The notes below the pieces were generated by a model. The model was given only the letters and a program-made list of their open reading frames with translations, did no database searches and had not been told where the DNA came from. A program made the position numbers and the translations under genes. Source: Desulfoluna spongiiphila (lineage in GTDB: Bacteria > Desulfobacterota > Desulfobacteria > Desulfobacterales > Desulfolunaceae). Taken from it: 64,000 bases of DNA. Numbering within the stretch: the first letter of the stretch is position 1; every line of letters starts with the position of its first letter. This document shows positions 16,095-24,331 of the stretch, one piece after another. The DNA lies in contig NZ_FMUX01000005.1 of NCBI RefSeq assembly GCF_900101345.1, positions 62,001 through 126,000 on the forward strand, given 5' to 3'.

Positions 16095-16490
16095 ATGAAT
16101 CCACAGGCATTATCTACCTGTTTCTGCACGCCGGACGTTGACGCATGCCGCATGTTCTACCGAAAACATTTTGCAGCTTCCATTGCCTTTGATTGCGGCT
16201 GGTACCTGAGTCTCCGGTTTGGAAAAGAGGGCCCCACCGTTCAGTTTATGGAGCCCCGGGAAGACATGCCGGTGTTCGGCGGTGCCGGGGTGGTCCTGAA
16301 CTTCAAGGTGGAGGATGTGGATGCCGAGCATGCGCGATTGACGGGGGAAGGGCTTGCCACCGTGAGGCCCCTTGAAGATCATCCCTGGGGAGATCGCGGG
16401 TTTTCCGTGGTCGATCCCATCGGAAACGCCCTTTACATCTATTCGGACATCGAACCCACGGAGGAGTACAAGGCGTATTACAGGGAGTAG
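16095..16490 (+). CDS. VOC (glyoxalase/bleomycin-resistance) family protein
   Basis: A 131-residue single-module VOC protein: beta-alpha-beta opening (CFCTPDVDACRMFYRKHF), central VVLNFKVEDVDAEHARLTGEG, and the typical C-terminal PWGDRGFSVVDPIGNALYIYSD. These metal-dependent folds serve as glyoxalases, dioxygenases, epimerases or binding proteins. ATG16095 follows AAAGGAG; the frame stays open far upstream but only as a shadow of the MFS gene. It is 65 bp from the permease gene and probably cotranscribed. Confidence 0.85.
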   Translation: MNPQALSTCFCTPDVDACRMFYRKHFAASIAFDCGWYLSLRFGKEGPTVQFMEPREDMPVFGGAGVVLNFKVEDVDAEHARLTGEGLATVRPLEDHPWGDRGFSVVDPIGNALYIYSDIEPTEEYKAYYRE

Positions 16491-16492
16491 GC

Positions 16493-16745
16493 TTAGCCCG
16501 GATATTTCATGAGAAAACAACCATTCCAAAGGAAAATAATATGATTTTTGATAGCTACAATAAAAATGTCAGCTATTTTGAAAATGCAAAATGTAAATCA
16601 GCGTTTACTGTTTGATTTTCTCACCCTTCGGGCGAGCCGAGTGCACCCATCTTCTGCGTTATCAGAGCTTTGAGGTAAACCACTACATCTGCAGCTCTGA
16701 TGCCTTGAATATGGGTGCACTCGACTCGTGAAATATCCGGGTTAG
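16493..16745. mobile_element. 253-bp inverted-repeat-bounded element (MITE-like)
   Basis: The left end TTAGCCCGGATATTTCATG and the right end, read in reverse complement (CTAACCCGGATATTTCACG), match at about 16 of 19 positions. Inside is a second inverted pair, GAGTGCACCCAT / ATGGGTGCACTC, around 16639-16722. No open frame of note. It abuts the VOC stop codon. A related partial copy follows at 16934-16979 and single ends occur at 3887 and near 48700. No clear target duplication is seen. Confidence 0.6.
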
Positions 16746-16778
16746 GGACGGGACAACAAAAAAACATACAAACGCGAT

Positions 16779-16861
16779 GCCTCCGGCGGCAAGGTGAGCC
16801 ACCTGGAAAGCTGTTTGCCGCTGGGCTTTAACCCTCGTCTCTCGGGTTAAAGCCCAGCGGC
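16779..16861 (+). repeat. Interspersed hairpin repeat, copy D (partial)
   Basis: GCCTCCGGCGGC (16779-16790), hairpin CAAGGTG-AGC-CACCTGG, then an 18-bp perfect stem 16817-16834 / 16844-16861 around the loop TCGTCTCTC. The loop read on the other strand is GAGAGACGA, matching copies A-C, while the stem is sequence-divergent. It lies between the convergent VOC and rhodanese genes. Confidence 0.8.
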
Positions 16862-16933
16862 ATTCATGAGTGGTTTGTATCTTTATTTCGTGTCTGAGCC
16901 CTTACCCCCTGTTGTGGTGTTTCCGATGCCCTG

Positions 16934-16979
16934 TCAGAGCTTTGAGATAAACCACTACACGTGAAGTATTCGGGTAAGC
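16934..16979. repeat. Partial second copy of the 16493 element
   Basis: A 26-bp direct repeat (16934-16959) of 16662-16687 with one mismatch (TCAGAGCTTTGAGATAAACC versus TCAGAGCTTTGAGGTAAACC, continuing ACTACA). It is followed by CGTGAAGTATTCGGGTAAG, a degenerate form of the element's right end. Confidence 0.6.
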
Positions 16980-16988
16980 ATTGGTTCC

Positions 16989-17393
16989 TTATGGCCCCAG
17001 GCGGTAGAACCGTCCTGGGGTCATGGCACCGGCCAGCTCGTCAAGGCGCCCTTTGAGGGCCTTGATTTCGTCGAAGTCCTGGGTGCGAAGGAAGGCGTAG
17101 GCCATGGCGGCCCGGAAGCCGGACACGCAGAAGGTGATGATGAACTTGTCCCGGGGGAGCTCATCCACCCGGTCGGGGAGTTCATGCAAGGGGATGTGAC
17201 GGGCAAAGGAGAAGGCCAGGTGGTCTTTCTCCTCGCGGGTGCGTACATCCAGAAAGAGGAAGTGGTCGTTGCTGATGAAGTTCGCGGCGTCGTCCACGGT
17301 GATGCCGTACTCCCCTGCTACGAGAAATTCAATGTCCATTTCCCGAAGCACATCGGCAAGGCTGGGGGCGGCGAACAGATCGTCTGGGGTCAT
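16989..17393 (-). CDS. Rhodanese-domain protein
   Basis: A 134-residue single rhodanese module: substrate-pocket features FLFLDVRTREEKDHLAFSFARHIPLHEL and the active-site loop FCVSGFRAAMAY with the catalytic Cys. It could carry persulfide sulfur or serve a regulatory role. ATG17393 is preceded by GAGGAG. The gene starts 45 bp after the mgtC-like gene on the same strand, so the two may be one transcript. A terminal LGP tail follows a family-typical alpha-helical end. Confidence 0.85.
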   Translation of the reverse strand: MTPDDLFAAPSLADVLREMDIEFLVAGEYGITVDDAANFISNDHFLFLDVRTREEKDHLAFSFARHIPLHELPDRVDELPRDKFIITFCVSGFRAAMAYAFLRTQDFDEIKALKGRLDELAGAMTPGRFYRLGP

Positions 17394-17438
17394 GGGCTCC
17401 TCATGTTATAAGCGTGGCTGTTTGGTGGGTACGTCGGT

Positions 17439-18146
17439 CTATATTTTGTACCATTTTATGGAGTTCAGGGAAATGGGGCTGGCCTCCAGGGCGTCGATGA
17501 TCGCAAAGGATCGCTTGTCCACGTTTCCACGGGATGAGAGCTGAAGTCCCAGGGTGAGCCGGGTGACTCCGGTGTCGTAATCTTTCATGAGCTCTGTGGA
17601 GATGACCCTGAGCCCGTTTGCTTTCATCACCTCCACGGCCCGCTCGGGTTTTTCGCCTTCGGGCAGGGAGAGGGTCAGGTTGCGGTACACATCCTTTTTG
17701 TAGAATTTTTCAACGTAGTTGAGCACCGACAGGGAGAAGAGGGCAATGGCCGTTGTGGCCAGGGAGAGGATGTAAAGCCCGGCCCCTGCCGCCATGCCGA
17801 TGGCGCAGGTGATCCACAGGCAGGCTGCCGTGGTGAGCCCCCTGACGGACAGGCCGTCCTTGATGATGGCCCCGGCCCCTAAAAAGCCGATGCCCGTGAC
17901 GATCTGTGCGGCGATGCGCCCGGGGTCGGTGACCCCTTGAAAGGCCTCGGGTTTGAGGACGCCGAAGGTGGAGACCGCCGTGGAAAGCGTCATGAACACA
18001 GCGGACCCGGCACAGACCAGCAGGTGGGTCCGAAGCCCTGCCTCCCGCCCGTGGATGTCCCGTTCCAGCCCGAGCAGCCCGCCCAGGGCGGCGGCTGTCA
18101 GGATTCGTATGATATAAGGCAATGACTCGTTCCACATGTCCAGCAT
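17439..18146 (-). CDS. MgtC/SapB family membrane protein
   Basis: A 235-residue protein with the MgtC N-terminal membrane domain: helix 1 (IIRILTAAALGGLLGLERD), the conserved GREAGLRTHLLVCAGSAVFM, IAAQIVTGIGFLGAGAIIKDG and RGLTTAACLWITCAIGMAAGAG. A soluble C-terminal domain of about 80 residues with an ACT-like pattern (PERAVEVMKANGLRVISTEL) follows. Relatives are tied to magnesium limitation or membrane-potential control. Start ATG18146 has AAAGGA at 6 nt; an upstream ATG at 18170 is less likely. Confidence 0.9.
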   Translation of the reverse strand: MLDMWNESLPYIIRILTAAALGGLLGLERDIHGREAGLRTHLLVCAGSAVFMTLSTAVSTFGVLKPEAFQGVTDPGRIAAQIVTGIGFLGAGAIIKDGLSVRGLTTAACLWITCAIGMAAGAGLYILSLATTAIALFSLSVLNYVEKFYKKDVYRNLTLSLPEGEKPERAVEVMKANGLRVISTELMKDYDTGVTRLTLGLQLSSRGNVDKRSFAIIDALEASPISLNSIKWYKI

Positions 18147-18644
18147 CGGTATTCCTTTTTTTGTCTGCATCGATTTTAAGCGGGAAAACTTTTATTATAT
18201 TCCAATTTCGTAAACGAGGGTACTTCTTTTTCGCATATTTCAGTCAAAGCGGCTGCGGCCGCCTGGAGGGTGCGTGCGTGTGGGGAAGGGGCATCGCGTT
18301 GATTGCCCTTGTGTTCGGAACATGGCTGGAGGACTCTCGGATATCCCGGTGAATTAGGGGGTTGCCTGTTTCTGTGATGGCGGCAAGGCCCATGGCCCTT
18401 GCCAGGGGAGAACCGGTTGGCGGGGGCTTTTTCGTCTGTTTTTGCGCGATTGCAATTCAGGGTGATTCGTACTATATTCCGCACCGAAAATGGAACGTAT
18501 GAATGAGCGGGAACGGCAACACCCAAGCACATACACGCACGAACGGGACGGCATGGTCGCCACGCCCCGGGGTCGTGCGTTTTTTTTGTTTTTTTGATAC
18601 CACCGACGGGAAGCCGGTCCCTGAAAACTCACAAGGAGTGACGC
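18147..18644. other. Divergent promoter interval, mgtC-like versus symporter
   Basis: About 500 bp with no gene. A short hairpin GGCAAGG / CCTTGCC at 18382-18403 precedes a T-rich stretch. I looked for a glycine riboswitch, common ahead of such symporters, and found no convincing core. Confidence 0.4.
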
Positions 18645-20078
18645 GTGCTAAACACTATTATCAATCAGCTGAACGGCTTGATCTGGGGCTCTGTCCTCAT
18701 TTATCTTTTGATCGGCGTGGGGATCTATTTTACCCTTCGCCTCGGATTTATCCAGTTTCGCCATTTCGGACACATGTTCTCCGTGCTTAAAAAGAGCCGT
18801 CAGGCGGACAGTGCCGGGATTTCATCTTTTCAGGCCCTGTGTACCAGCCTGGCCGCCCGGGTTGGAACCGGCAATCTTGCCGGCGTAGCCGTGGCCCTGA
18901 CCCTGGGAGGACCCGGTGCCATCTTCTGGATGTGGCTGGTGGCCCTGGTGGGGATGTCCAGCGCCTTTGCCGAGAGTACCCTGGCCCAGCTTTACAAGAC
19001 CCGTGACGACGCCGGCAATTACCGCGGCGGACCCGCCTATTATATGGAGAAAGGCCTTGGGATGCGCTGGATGGGGGTTCTCTTCTCCATCTTTCTCATC
19101 ATCTCCTTCGGCCTGGTGTTCAACGCGGTGCAGGCAAACTCCATCGCCCAGGCCATGGATGTCGCCTTCGGTGTGTCGCCCGTGGTGATGGGTGGGATCC
19201 TCGTGGTCCTTTCGGGGATCGTGATTTTCGGAGGCCTGCGCACCATCGCACGGGTGGCAGAACTTATTGTTCCCTTCATGGCCGTTGCTTACCTGATTCT
19301 GGCCCTCTTTGTGGTGGGCTCCCAGATCGAAAAGCTCCCGGCGGTGATCTCATTGATCATCAACAGCGCCTTCGGATGGGACAAAGCGGTTTCCGGTGCC
19401 CTGGGATACACCGTGGCCCAGGCCATGATGAACGGCATCAAAAGGGGACTCTTCTCAAACGAGGCGGGCCTTGGCTCGGCCCCCAATGCCGCGGCCTCCG
19501 CCACTCCTTATCCTCCCCACCCCGCCTCCCAGGGGTATGTCCAGATGCTTGGCGTCTTTGCCGACACCCTGGTGATCTGTACGGCCACGGCTGCCGTGAT
19601 CCTCGTCTCCGGCGCTCTGGAGTCAAACTCCGGCATGAGCGGCATTGAGTTGACCCAAAAGGCCCTGTCGTCAAGCGTGGGCAACTGGGGCAACGCCTTT
19701 GTGGCCGTGGCGATTTTCTTTTTCGCCTTTACCTCGGTCATCGCCAACTACTCCTACGCCGAGACCAACCTGATCTTCCTTGAGCGAAACCATCCCGGCG
19801 GGCTGACGGTGTTCCGTTTTCTCGTTTTGGGCATGGTGATGTTCGGCGCCGTGGCCGAGTTGCCCATCGTCTGGTCCATGGCGGATCTCTCCATGGGGTT
19901 CATGGCCCTGACAAACCTCGTTGCCATTGTGCTCCTGTCCGGGGTGGTGGTGAAGCTGGCAAAAGATTACAACGACCAGCTCAAAGACGGCAAGCTCCCC
20001 ACCTTTGACGCCAACGCGTACCCTGAGCTTCGGGACCAGCTGGAACCGGGCATCTGGGACGGACGCAGCGACAAGTGA
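18645..20078 (+). CDS. Alanine/glycine:cation symporter (AGCS family)
   Basis: A 477-residue polytopic inner-membrane transporter. Hallmarks: FQALCTSLAARVGTGNLAGV, GPGAIFWMWLVALVGMSSAFAES, LAQLYKTRD...YRGGPAYYMEKGLG, and GIKRGLFSNEAGLGSAPNAAA. It couples sodium or proton entry to uptake of alanine or glycine. The start is GTG18645, preceded by AAGGAG with 6-nt spacing; no better ATG exists before the conserved region. The downstream regulator gene is decayed. Confidence 0.93.
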   Translation: MLNTIINQLNGLIWGSVLIYLLIGVGIYFTLRLGFIQFRHFGHMFSVLKKSRQADSAGISSFQALCTSLAARVGTGNLAGVAVALTLGGPGAIFWMWLVALVGMSSAFAESTLAQLYKTRDDAGNYRGGPAYYMEKGLGMRWMGVLFSIFLIISFGLVFNAVQANSIAQAMDVAFGVSPVVMGGILVVLSGIVIFGGLRTIARVAELIVPFMAVAYLILALFVVGSQIEKLPAVISLIINSAFGWDKAVSGALGYTVAQAMMNGIKRGLFSNEAGLGSAPNAAASATPYPPHPASQGYVQMLGVFADTLVICTATAAVILVSGALESNSGMSGIELTQKALSSSVGNWGNAFVAVAIFFFAFTSVIANYSYAETNLIFLERNHPGGLTVFRFLVLGMVMFGAVAELPIVWSMADLSMGFMALTNLVAIVLLSGVVVKLAKDYNDQLKDGKLPTFDANAYPELRDQLEPGIWDGRSDK

Positions 20079-20315
20079 TTGACCCGCCGGCCCTTTCCCC
20101 GTGTTGGTGGAACGGGCCGTTCCTGACGCACCCTGCGATGCTCTGGCTCCCTTTTGACAAGGGATCTGTGGCTTCGCGGGGTGTGAGATTTTCCTCATTT
20201 TCTCTCGCCTTCTTTTCTTCTTCTCTGTAAAATCCGTTTCAAGGAATTGGCTTTTTTTGCATAGCATGGGCCTTTCCGGAACCCGTGGGCTGCTTACTTT
20301 TTTTGGGGGGTATTG

Positions 20316-20953
20316 TTGTCGGGTCTTGCCTGGATGAATATTGCCCGGCTGAAGCTGGCGCCCGGTGAGCGGATTCGTGAACAGACGATCGCCGACGGGC
20401 TGGGGGTGAGTCGCTCTTCCATTCGCGAGGCCATCCGTATTCTCGAAAAAAAGGGCTGGTGGAGATCGTGCCTCGGTGCGGGGCGCGGGTGAGCCCGATT
20501 ACCAAGGCAGTGATCGAGGGGTACGCCGATGTCCTCCAGGTCCTCTACGGCCTGGTGGTGCGCCGCTGAATCGAACGGTGCGGTGAGTCTCACCGCATGC
20601 AGCTGATCTATGTCTACGAGCGGATGGTGGGTGCGGCGGAACAGGGCGATGTAAAGGGCGTTTATGACGCGATCTTCGCTTTTGCCGCCATCGGGCTGGA
20701 GACCGCTGAAAATCCGGTTCTTGAAAAGGCCCTCCTGGACCTGCTTCCCACTATGCAGCGCTTGCAGTACATCTCCCTGGTTACGGGACGAAACACCCTC
20801 CTTGGAACGTTACCCTGCTATAAAACCATTATCGACTGCCTTGAGGCCCGTGATGTCGAGGGCGGCGCTCGGGCCATGAAGGCCTATGTGGCGGCAGAAA
20901 AGCCCTATGCTTTAGCGTCCCCTGGGTCGCCGGTTTCTTTGAGGCTTGCTTGA
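20316..20953 (+). pseudogene. Decayed GntR/FadR-type (FCD) transcriptional regulator
   Basis: The first frame from TTG20316 gives a winged helix-turn-helix (LKLAPGERIREQTIADGLGV, SRSSIREAIRILEKKG) that breaks at an A7 run (about 20446-20452). The continuation LVEIVPRCGARVSPITKA is in another frame. That frame then meets an in-frame TGA after GLVVRR and resumes as an FCD-like helical domain (ERMVGAAEQGDVKGVYDAIF ... MKAYVAAEKPYAL, ending 20953). The usual FCD metal His in the FHxxL motif is replaced (IFAFAAIGL). Frameshift plus stop plus lost ligand together indicate a pseudogene, possibly once the regulator of the symporter. Confidence 0.75.
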
Positions 20954-21137
20954 AGAGGAAAGGGGGGGGCGGTTCTTGGTTTATTTCAAAAATTTAGAAG
21001 GTTGGCGTCCTGGGCGGTCTTCTTTGTCGTTTCATTTCAGGATAATTGTGAACATAGTTGATGTATGTTGACATGCGTCATCTCTCTATGTATCAATGAT
21101 GATTATGAATTGTCGACAATTCTAACAGGGAGACGTT

Positions 21138-22424
21138 ATGGAAACCATGAAGACACAGGCCGATGTGATAGTCGTGGGCTCCGGTCCGGGTGGGGCCACC
21201 GTCGCCAGGGAACTGACGACACAGGGCAAGGATGTGTTGATTCTCGAGTGGGGAGACAATAAACCGGTGAGAGGCTCCCTGTCTCAACTGGTGAAAAATG
21301 CAGGTATCCCGGGCAGAAACCTTCTGTTCAGCAACAAGGCCCTCCTTGGAATGGTGCGGGGGATCTGCACCGGCGGCAGTTCCATTTTTTACTGCGCCAC
21401 CGCCTTTGATCCGCCCTTTGAGATGCTTGACTCCTACGGCATCGATATTCGGGACGAGGTGGAGGCGTTGAAACGGGAGCTTCCCATTGCTCCCTTAAAA
21501 GACGAGCTCATGGGGCCGGGCTCCCTGCGTCTGCTGGAGAGTGCGCGGAACCTTGGCTATGAGTGGCATAAATTCAACAAATTCATCGATCAGGAGCTCT
21601 GTCGTCCCGACTGCCTGAAATGCACCTACGGCTGCCCCTACGGTGCCAAATGGACCGCCCGTGATTACGTGGAGGAGGCCGTTGAGAAGGGGGCCACCCT
21701 GGTCAACGGTGCCAAAGTGGAAAAGATCATCTTTGAAGGCAGCACGGCCATCGGTGTGGCCTATAAAAAGGGCTTTCAGTCCCATTCGGCCTATGCCGAC
21801 ACAGTGGTCCTTGCAGCCGGAGGTCTTGGCTCCCCGCATATCCTGCGCCACAGCGGGCTTTACAGCGCCGGGTATGATTTTTTCTTTGATCCCCTCCTGA
21901 TGGTTTTCGGTTCGGTGGACGGCTTGGGGAGCAGGGGTGAGACCCAGATGGCAGCAGGTATTCATATGGAAGCCGAAGGGTATCTTATGGTGGACCTTCA
22001 TTTTCCAACCCCGGTTTTTGCCGCCCAGATCGCCCCGAAACTCAAATTTCATCGCATGCTCTCACGCCCCGACACCCTCATGGTGATGATCAAGATCAAA
22101 GACGATCTGGGGGGGCGGATTACCTGGAAAGGCGGGCTTCGAAAAAATCTGGGGGATGGGGACCGATTGAAAATGAAGGCCGGGGTGTCCCGGGCAAAGG
22201 CCGTTTTGCGACATGCCGGGGCCAAGGGCGTCTACACCGGCTGGAAAGTGGCCGCCCACCCCGGAGGAACCGTCAAGATCAATCACATGGTAGACTCCGA
22301 TTTGAAAACAGAAAGGGAGAACCTCTATGTGTGTGACTGCTCCGTGGTCCCGGAGGCCTGGGGGCTTCCTCCCACCCTCACCCTCCTTGGCCTGGGCAGG
22401 CGCCTTGCCGCCCATCTGGCCTGA
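21138..22424 (+). CDS. GMC-type FAD-dependent oxidoreductase
   Basis: A 428-residue flavoprotein: N-terminal dinucleotide fold ADVIVVGSGPGGATVARELT, then GGSSIFYCATA and a C-terminal GMC motif with HPGGTVKINHMVDSD...VCDCSVVPEAWGLPPTLTLL. In the middle CRPDCLKCTYGCPYGAKW has four cysteines in the position where alcohol-oxidase-like GMC relatives often have a related Cys-rich loop. Presumed to oxidise an alcohol or sterol-like substrate, or to work as a dehydrogenase with an unknown acceptor in this anaerobe. ATG21138 follows AGGGAG. Transcription ends at the hairpin at 22463. Confidence 0.85.
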   Translation: METMKTQADVIVVGSGPGGATVARELTTQGKDVLILEWGDNKPVRGSLSQLVKNAGIPGRNLLFSNKALLGMVRGICTGGSSIFYCATAFDPPFEMLDSYGIDIRDEVEALKRELPIAPLKDELMGPGSLRLLESARNLGYEWHKFNKFIDQELCRPDCLKCTYGCPYGAKWTARDYVEEAVEKGATLVNGAKVEKIIFEGSTAIGVAYKKGFQSHSAYADTVVLAAGGLGSPHILRHSGLYSAGYDFFFDPLLMVFGSVDGLGSRGETQMAAGIHMEAEGYLMVDLHFPTPVFAAQIAPKLKFHRMLSRPDTLMVMIKIKDDLGGRITWKGGLRKNLGDGDRLKMKAGVSRAKAVLRHAGAKGVYTGWKVAAHPGGTVKINHMVDSDLKTERENLYVCDCSVVPEAWGLPPTLTLLGLGRRLAAHLA

Positions 22425-22462
22425 GAGCATCCTTGGCTGAGGTGCTGCATGTGAACAAAAAA

Positions 22463-22494
22463 GGCGGTATCCGATGATCGGATACCGCCTTTTT
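22463..22494. terminator. Bidirectional intrinsic terminator
   Basis: GGCGGTATCCG / CGGATACCGCC, an 11-bp perfect stem with loop ATGAT, has T5 on the plus side and A6 before it. It separates the convergent GMC oxidoreductase and branched-chain aminotransferase genes. Confidence 0.93.
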
Positions 22495-22556
22495 AAATTT
22501 GAAACCCTTGCCGGTTTGAACATCGCAGTTTCAAGCCGACATGTCAGGGAGCCTGT

Positions 22557-23621
22557 CTATTTTACGGGAACGATCCAGTTCAGGGGATCTTCGGAGCGGC
22601 CGAACTGGATGTCCATGAGGTCGTTGAAGATGCCAGAGGAGATGGGGCCTGCGCCACCGTCTCCCACGGTGATCTCGCGGTCGCCGAATTTGATCTTGTT
22701 GACCGGGGAGATGACAGCTGCGGTACCGGAGCCGAAGCACTCCTGGAGGCGGCCCTCTTCGTGGGCCTTGAACACCTCGTCAATGGAGATGCGTTTTTCA
22801 GCGACTTTTTTACCCTGGTGCTTTGCCAGCTTGAGCACGGAGTCCCGGGTGATACCGGCCAGGATGCTGCCGTTGAGCTCAGGGGTGACGATTTCGTCGT
22901 CGATGACGAAGAAGATGTTCATGGAGCCCACCTCTTCAACATACTTGCGCTCCACCCCGTCGAGCCAGAGGACCTGGGTGTAGCCTTCGGCCTGGGCGAT
23001 CTCGGTGGCGTAGAGGCTGGCTGCGTAGTTGGCGGCGGTCTTGGCGGCGCCAAGGCCTCCGCGGACGGCGCGGACGTGCTCCGGGGAGACCCAGATCTTC
23101 ACCGGGTTGAACCCTTCGGGGTAGTAGGCACCCACCGGGGAGAGGATGATCATGAACCGGTGCGTGGGGGAAGACTTGAGACCGATGTAGGGGTCCATGG
23201 CGATGATGAAGGGCCGGACGTACAAGGTTGTCCCGGGGGCTGAAGGGATCCATCCCTTTTCCATCTCAAGAAGGGTATGAAGGGCTTCCATGCAATCGTC
23301 CACGTTGATCTCGGGGATGCAGAGGGCATGGGCGGAGCGGTTGAGTCGCTCGAAGTTGTCTTTGGGGCGGAAGAGCTGGGCGGAGCCGTCCTCTTTCTTA
23401 TAGACCTTCAGGCCTTCGAAGATGGTCTGGCCGTAGTGGAGCACCATGGTGGCGGGGCTCACTTCAAAGGGGCCGTAAGGGGTGATGCGGGCGTCGTGCC
23501 AGCCGATGCCTTCGGTGTAGTCCATGACGAACATGTGGTCGGTGAAGATGGTTCCGAATCCCAGGTTGGCTTCATCGGGGTGTGCTTTGGGCGTGTCGAT
23601 TTTGTTGATGGTGATATCCAT
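22557..23621 (-). CDS. ilvE: Branched-chain amino acid aminotransferase
   Basis: A 354-residue fold-type IV PLP transaminase. The PLP lysine is about K194 in RGGLGAAKTAANYAAS. FEGLKVYKKEDGSAQLFRP, NFERLNRSAHALCIP, YVRPFIIAMDPYIGLKSSP and CFGSGTAAVISPV are typical of the longer (about 350-residue) BCAT group. It interconverts Leu/Ile/Val with their 2-oxoacids using 2-oxoglutarate. ATG23621 has GAGG 7 nt upstream; a TTG at 23633 was rejected. It is divergent from the 2-oxoacid:ferredoxin oxidoreductase operon, whose substrates may be exactly these 2-oxoacids. Confidence 0.94.
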   Translation of the reverse strand: MDITINKIDTPKAHPDEANLGFGTIFTDHMFVMDYTEGIGWHDARITPYGPFEVSPATMVLHYGQTIFEGLKVYKKEDGSAQLFRPKDNFERLNRSAHALCIPEINVDDCMEALHTLLEMEKGWIPSAPGTTLYVRPFIIAMDPYIGLKSSPTHRFMIILSPVGAYYPEGFNPVKIWVSPEHVRAVRGGLGAAKTAANYAASLYATEIAQAEGYTQVLWLDGVERKYVEEVGSMNIFFVIDDEIVTPELNGSILAGITRDSVLKLAKHQGKKVAEKRISIDEVFKAHEEGRLQECFGSGTAAVISPVNKIKFGDREITVGDGGAGPISSGIFNDLMDIQFGRSEDPLNWIVPVK

Positions 23622-24052
23622 GGAAGACCTCAAAAATCATGGCAATGGCTGTGACGTGCGCGGCCATTGGGGGTTGATATATTCAGATGGCGAAACGCCA
23701 TTCAGAGTGAACCGTGTGTCGGGGGCCGTTTGCAAAACAGCGGGGACGATAAATGCGTCTTCGTTTCCTTGATATACAAGAGAACCCATCGCCGTGCCTT
23801 TGCAGGGTGCCTCGGTACGTTTTGGATGCGCAGAATGGAGAAGGCTCTGGCCATGGGCCGGGGTAGAGGACCAAACGGCTGGGTGTCGAATCGGTCTCGG
23901 CATGGTGACGCCTTGAGCGGCAAGTGCGCACAACTTTTAAAATTAGATAGCCGTATCCGAAGGGTAAATCAAGAAGAATGTGGCCAATGTCCTTGAAAAA
24001 CGCATATTAACAAAGTTTTCTTTCCTTGATGTGCCAACTTGTGCAAAGGGGC

Positions 24053-24080
24053 TTGACAAGGGAAATTGGTTTGCGATATT
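24053..24080 (+). promoter_or_regulatory. Candidate sigma-70 promoter of the oxidoreductase operon
   Basis: TTGACA (24053-24058), 16-bp spacer, GATATT (24075-24080). A transcript would start near 24088, just ahead of the palindrome at 24095-24112. Confidence 0.45.
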
Positions 24081-24094
24081 GCTTCTTGATTGAT

Positions 24095-24112
24095 CTTGAC
24101 GTTAACGTCAAG
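24095..24112. promoter_or_regulatory. Perfect 18-bp palindromic operator candidate
   Basis: CTTGACGTTAACGTCAAG reads identically on both strands. Its place just downstream of the candidate -10 box fits repression of the oxidoreductase operon. The ACGTTAACGT core recurs before the 3-hydroxyacyl-CoA dehydrogenase gene (13417-13426). The half-site spacing suits a dimeric MerR- or TetR-type protein; no regulator gene is next to it. Confidence 0.6.
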
Positions 24113-24331
24113 TGAAAGGCAGCCCACACGAAGCGAAAGGGATGCGAGACCCTTCTTAGTTGGCGCGGTTTTCCGAGGGTAGACGGAGAGATGGCGCAGG
24201 TGGTATCGTATCCCCCTGGCCCGGAATGATTCCGGGTCGGATATCTTTGGATATTCTGCACCTTTCCGGGGTATTTCCCCGGGCAGGTGCCAGGCATGAT
24301 CAAGGCACATCAGTGCTGAAAGTGGTGAAAC

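Noticed and set aside
18380..18644. Glycine riboswitch before the AGCS symporter
   Set aside because: Only a short hairpin is visible; the conserved glycine-aptamer core was not found.
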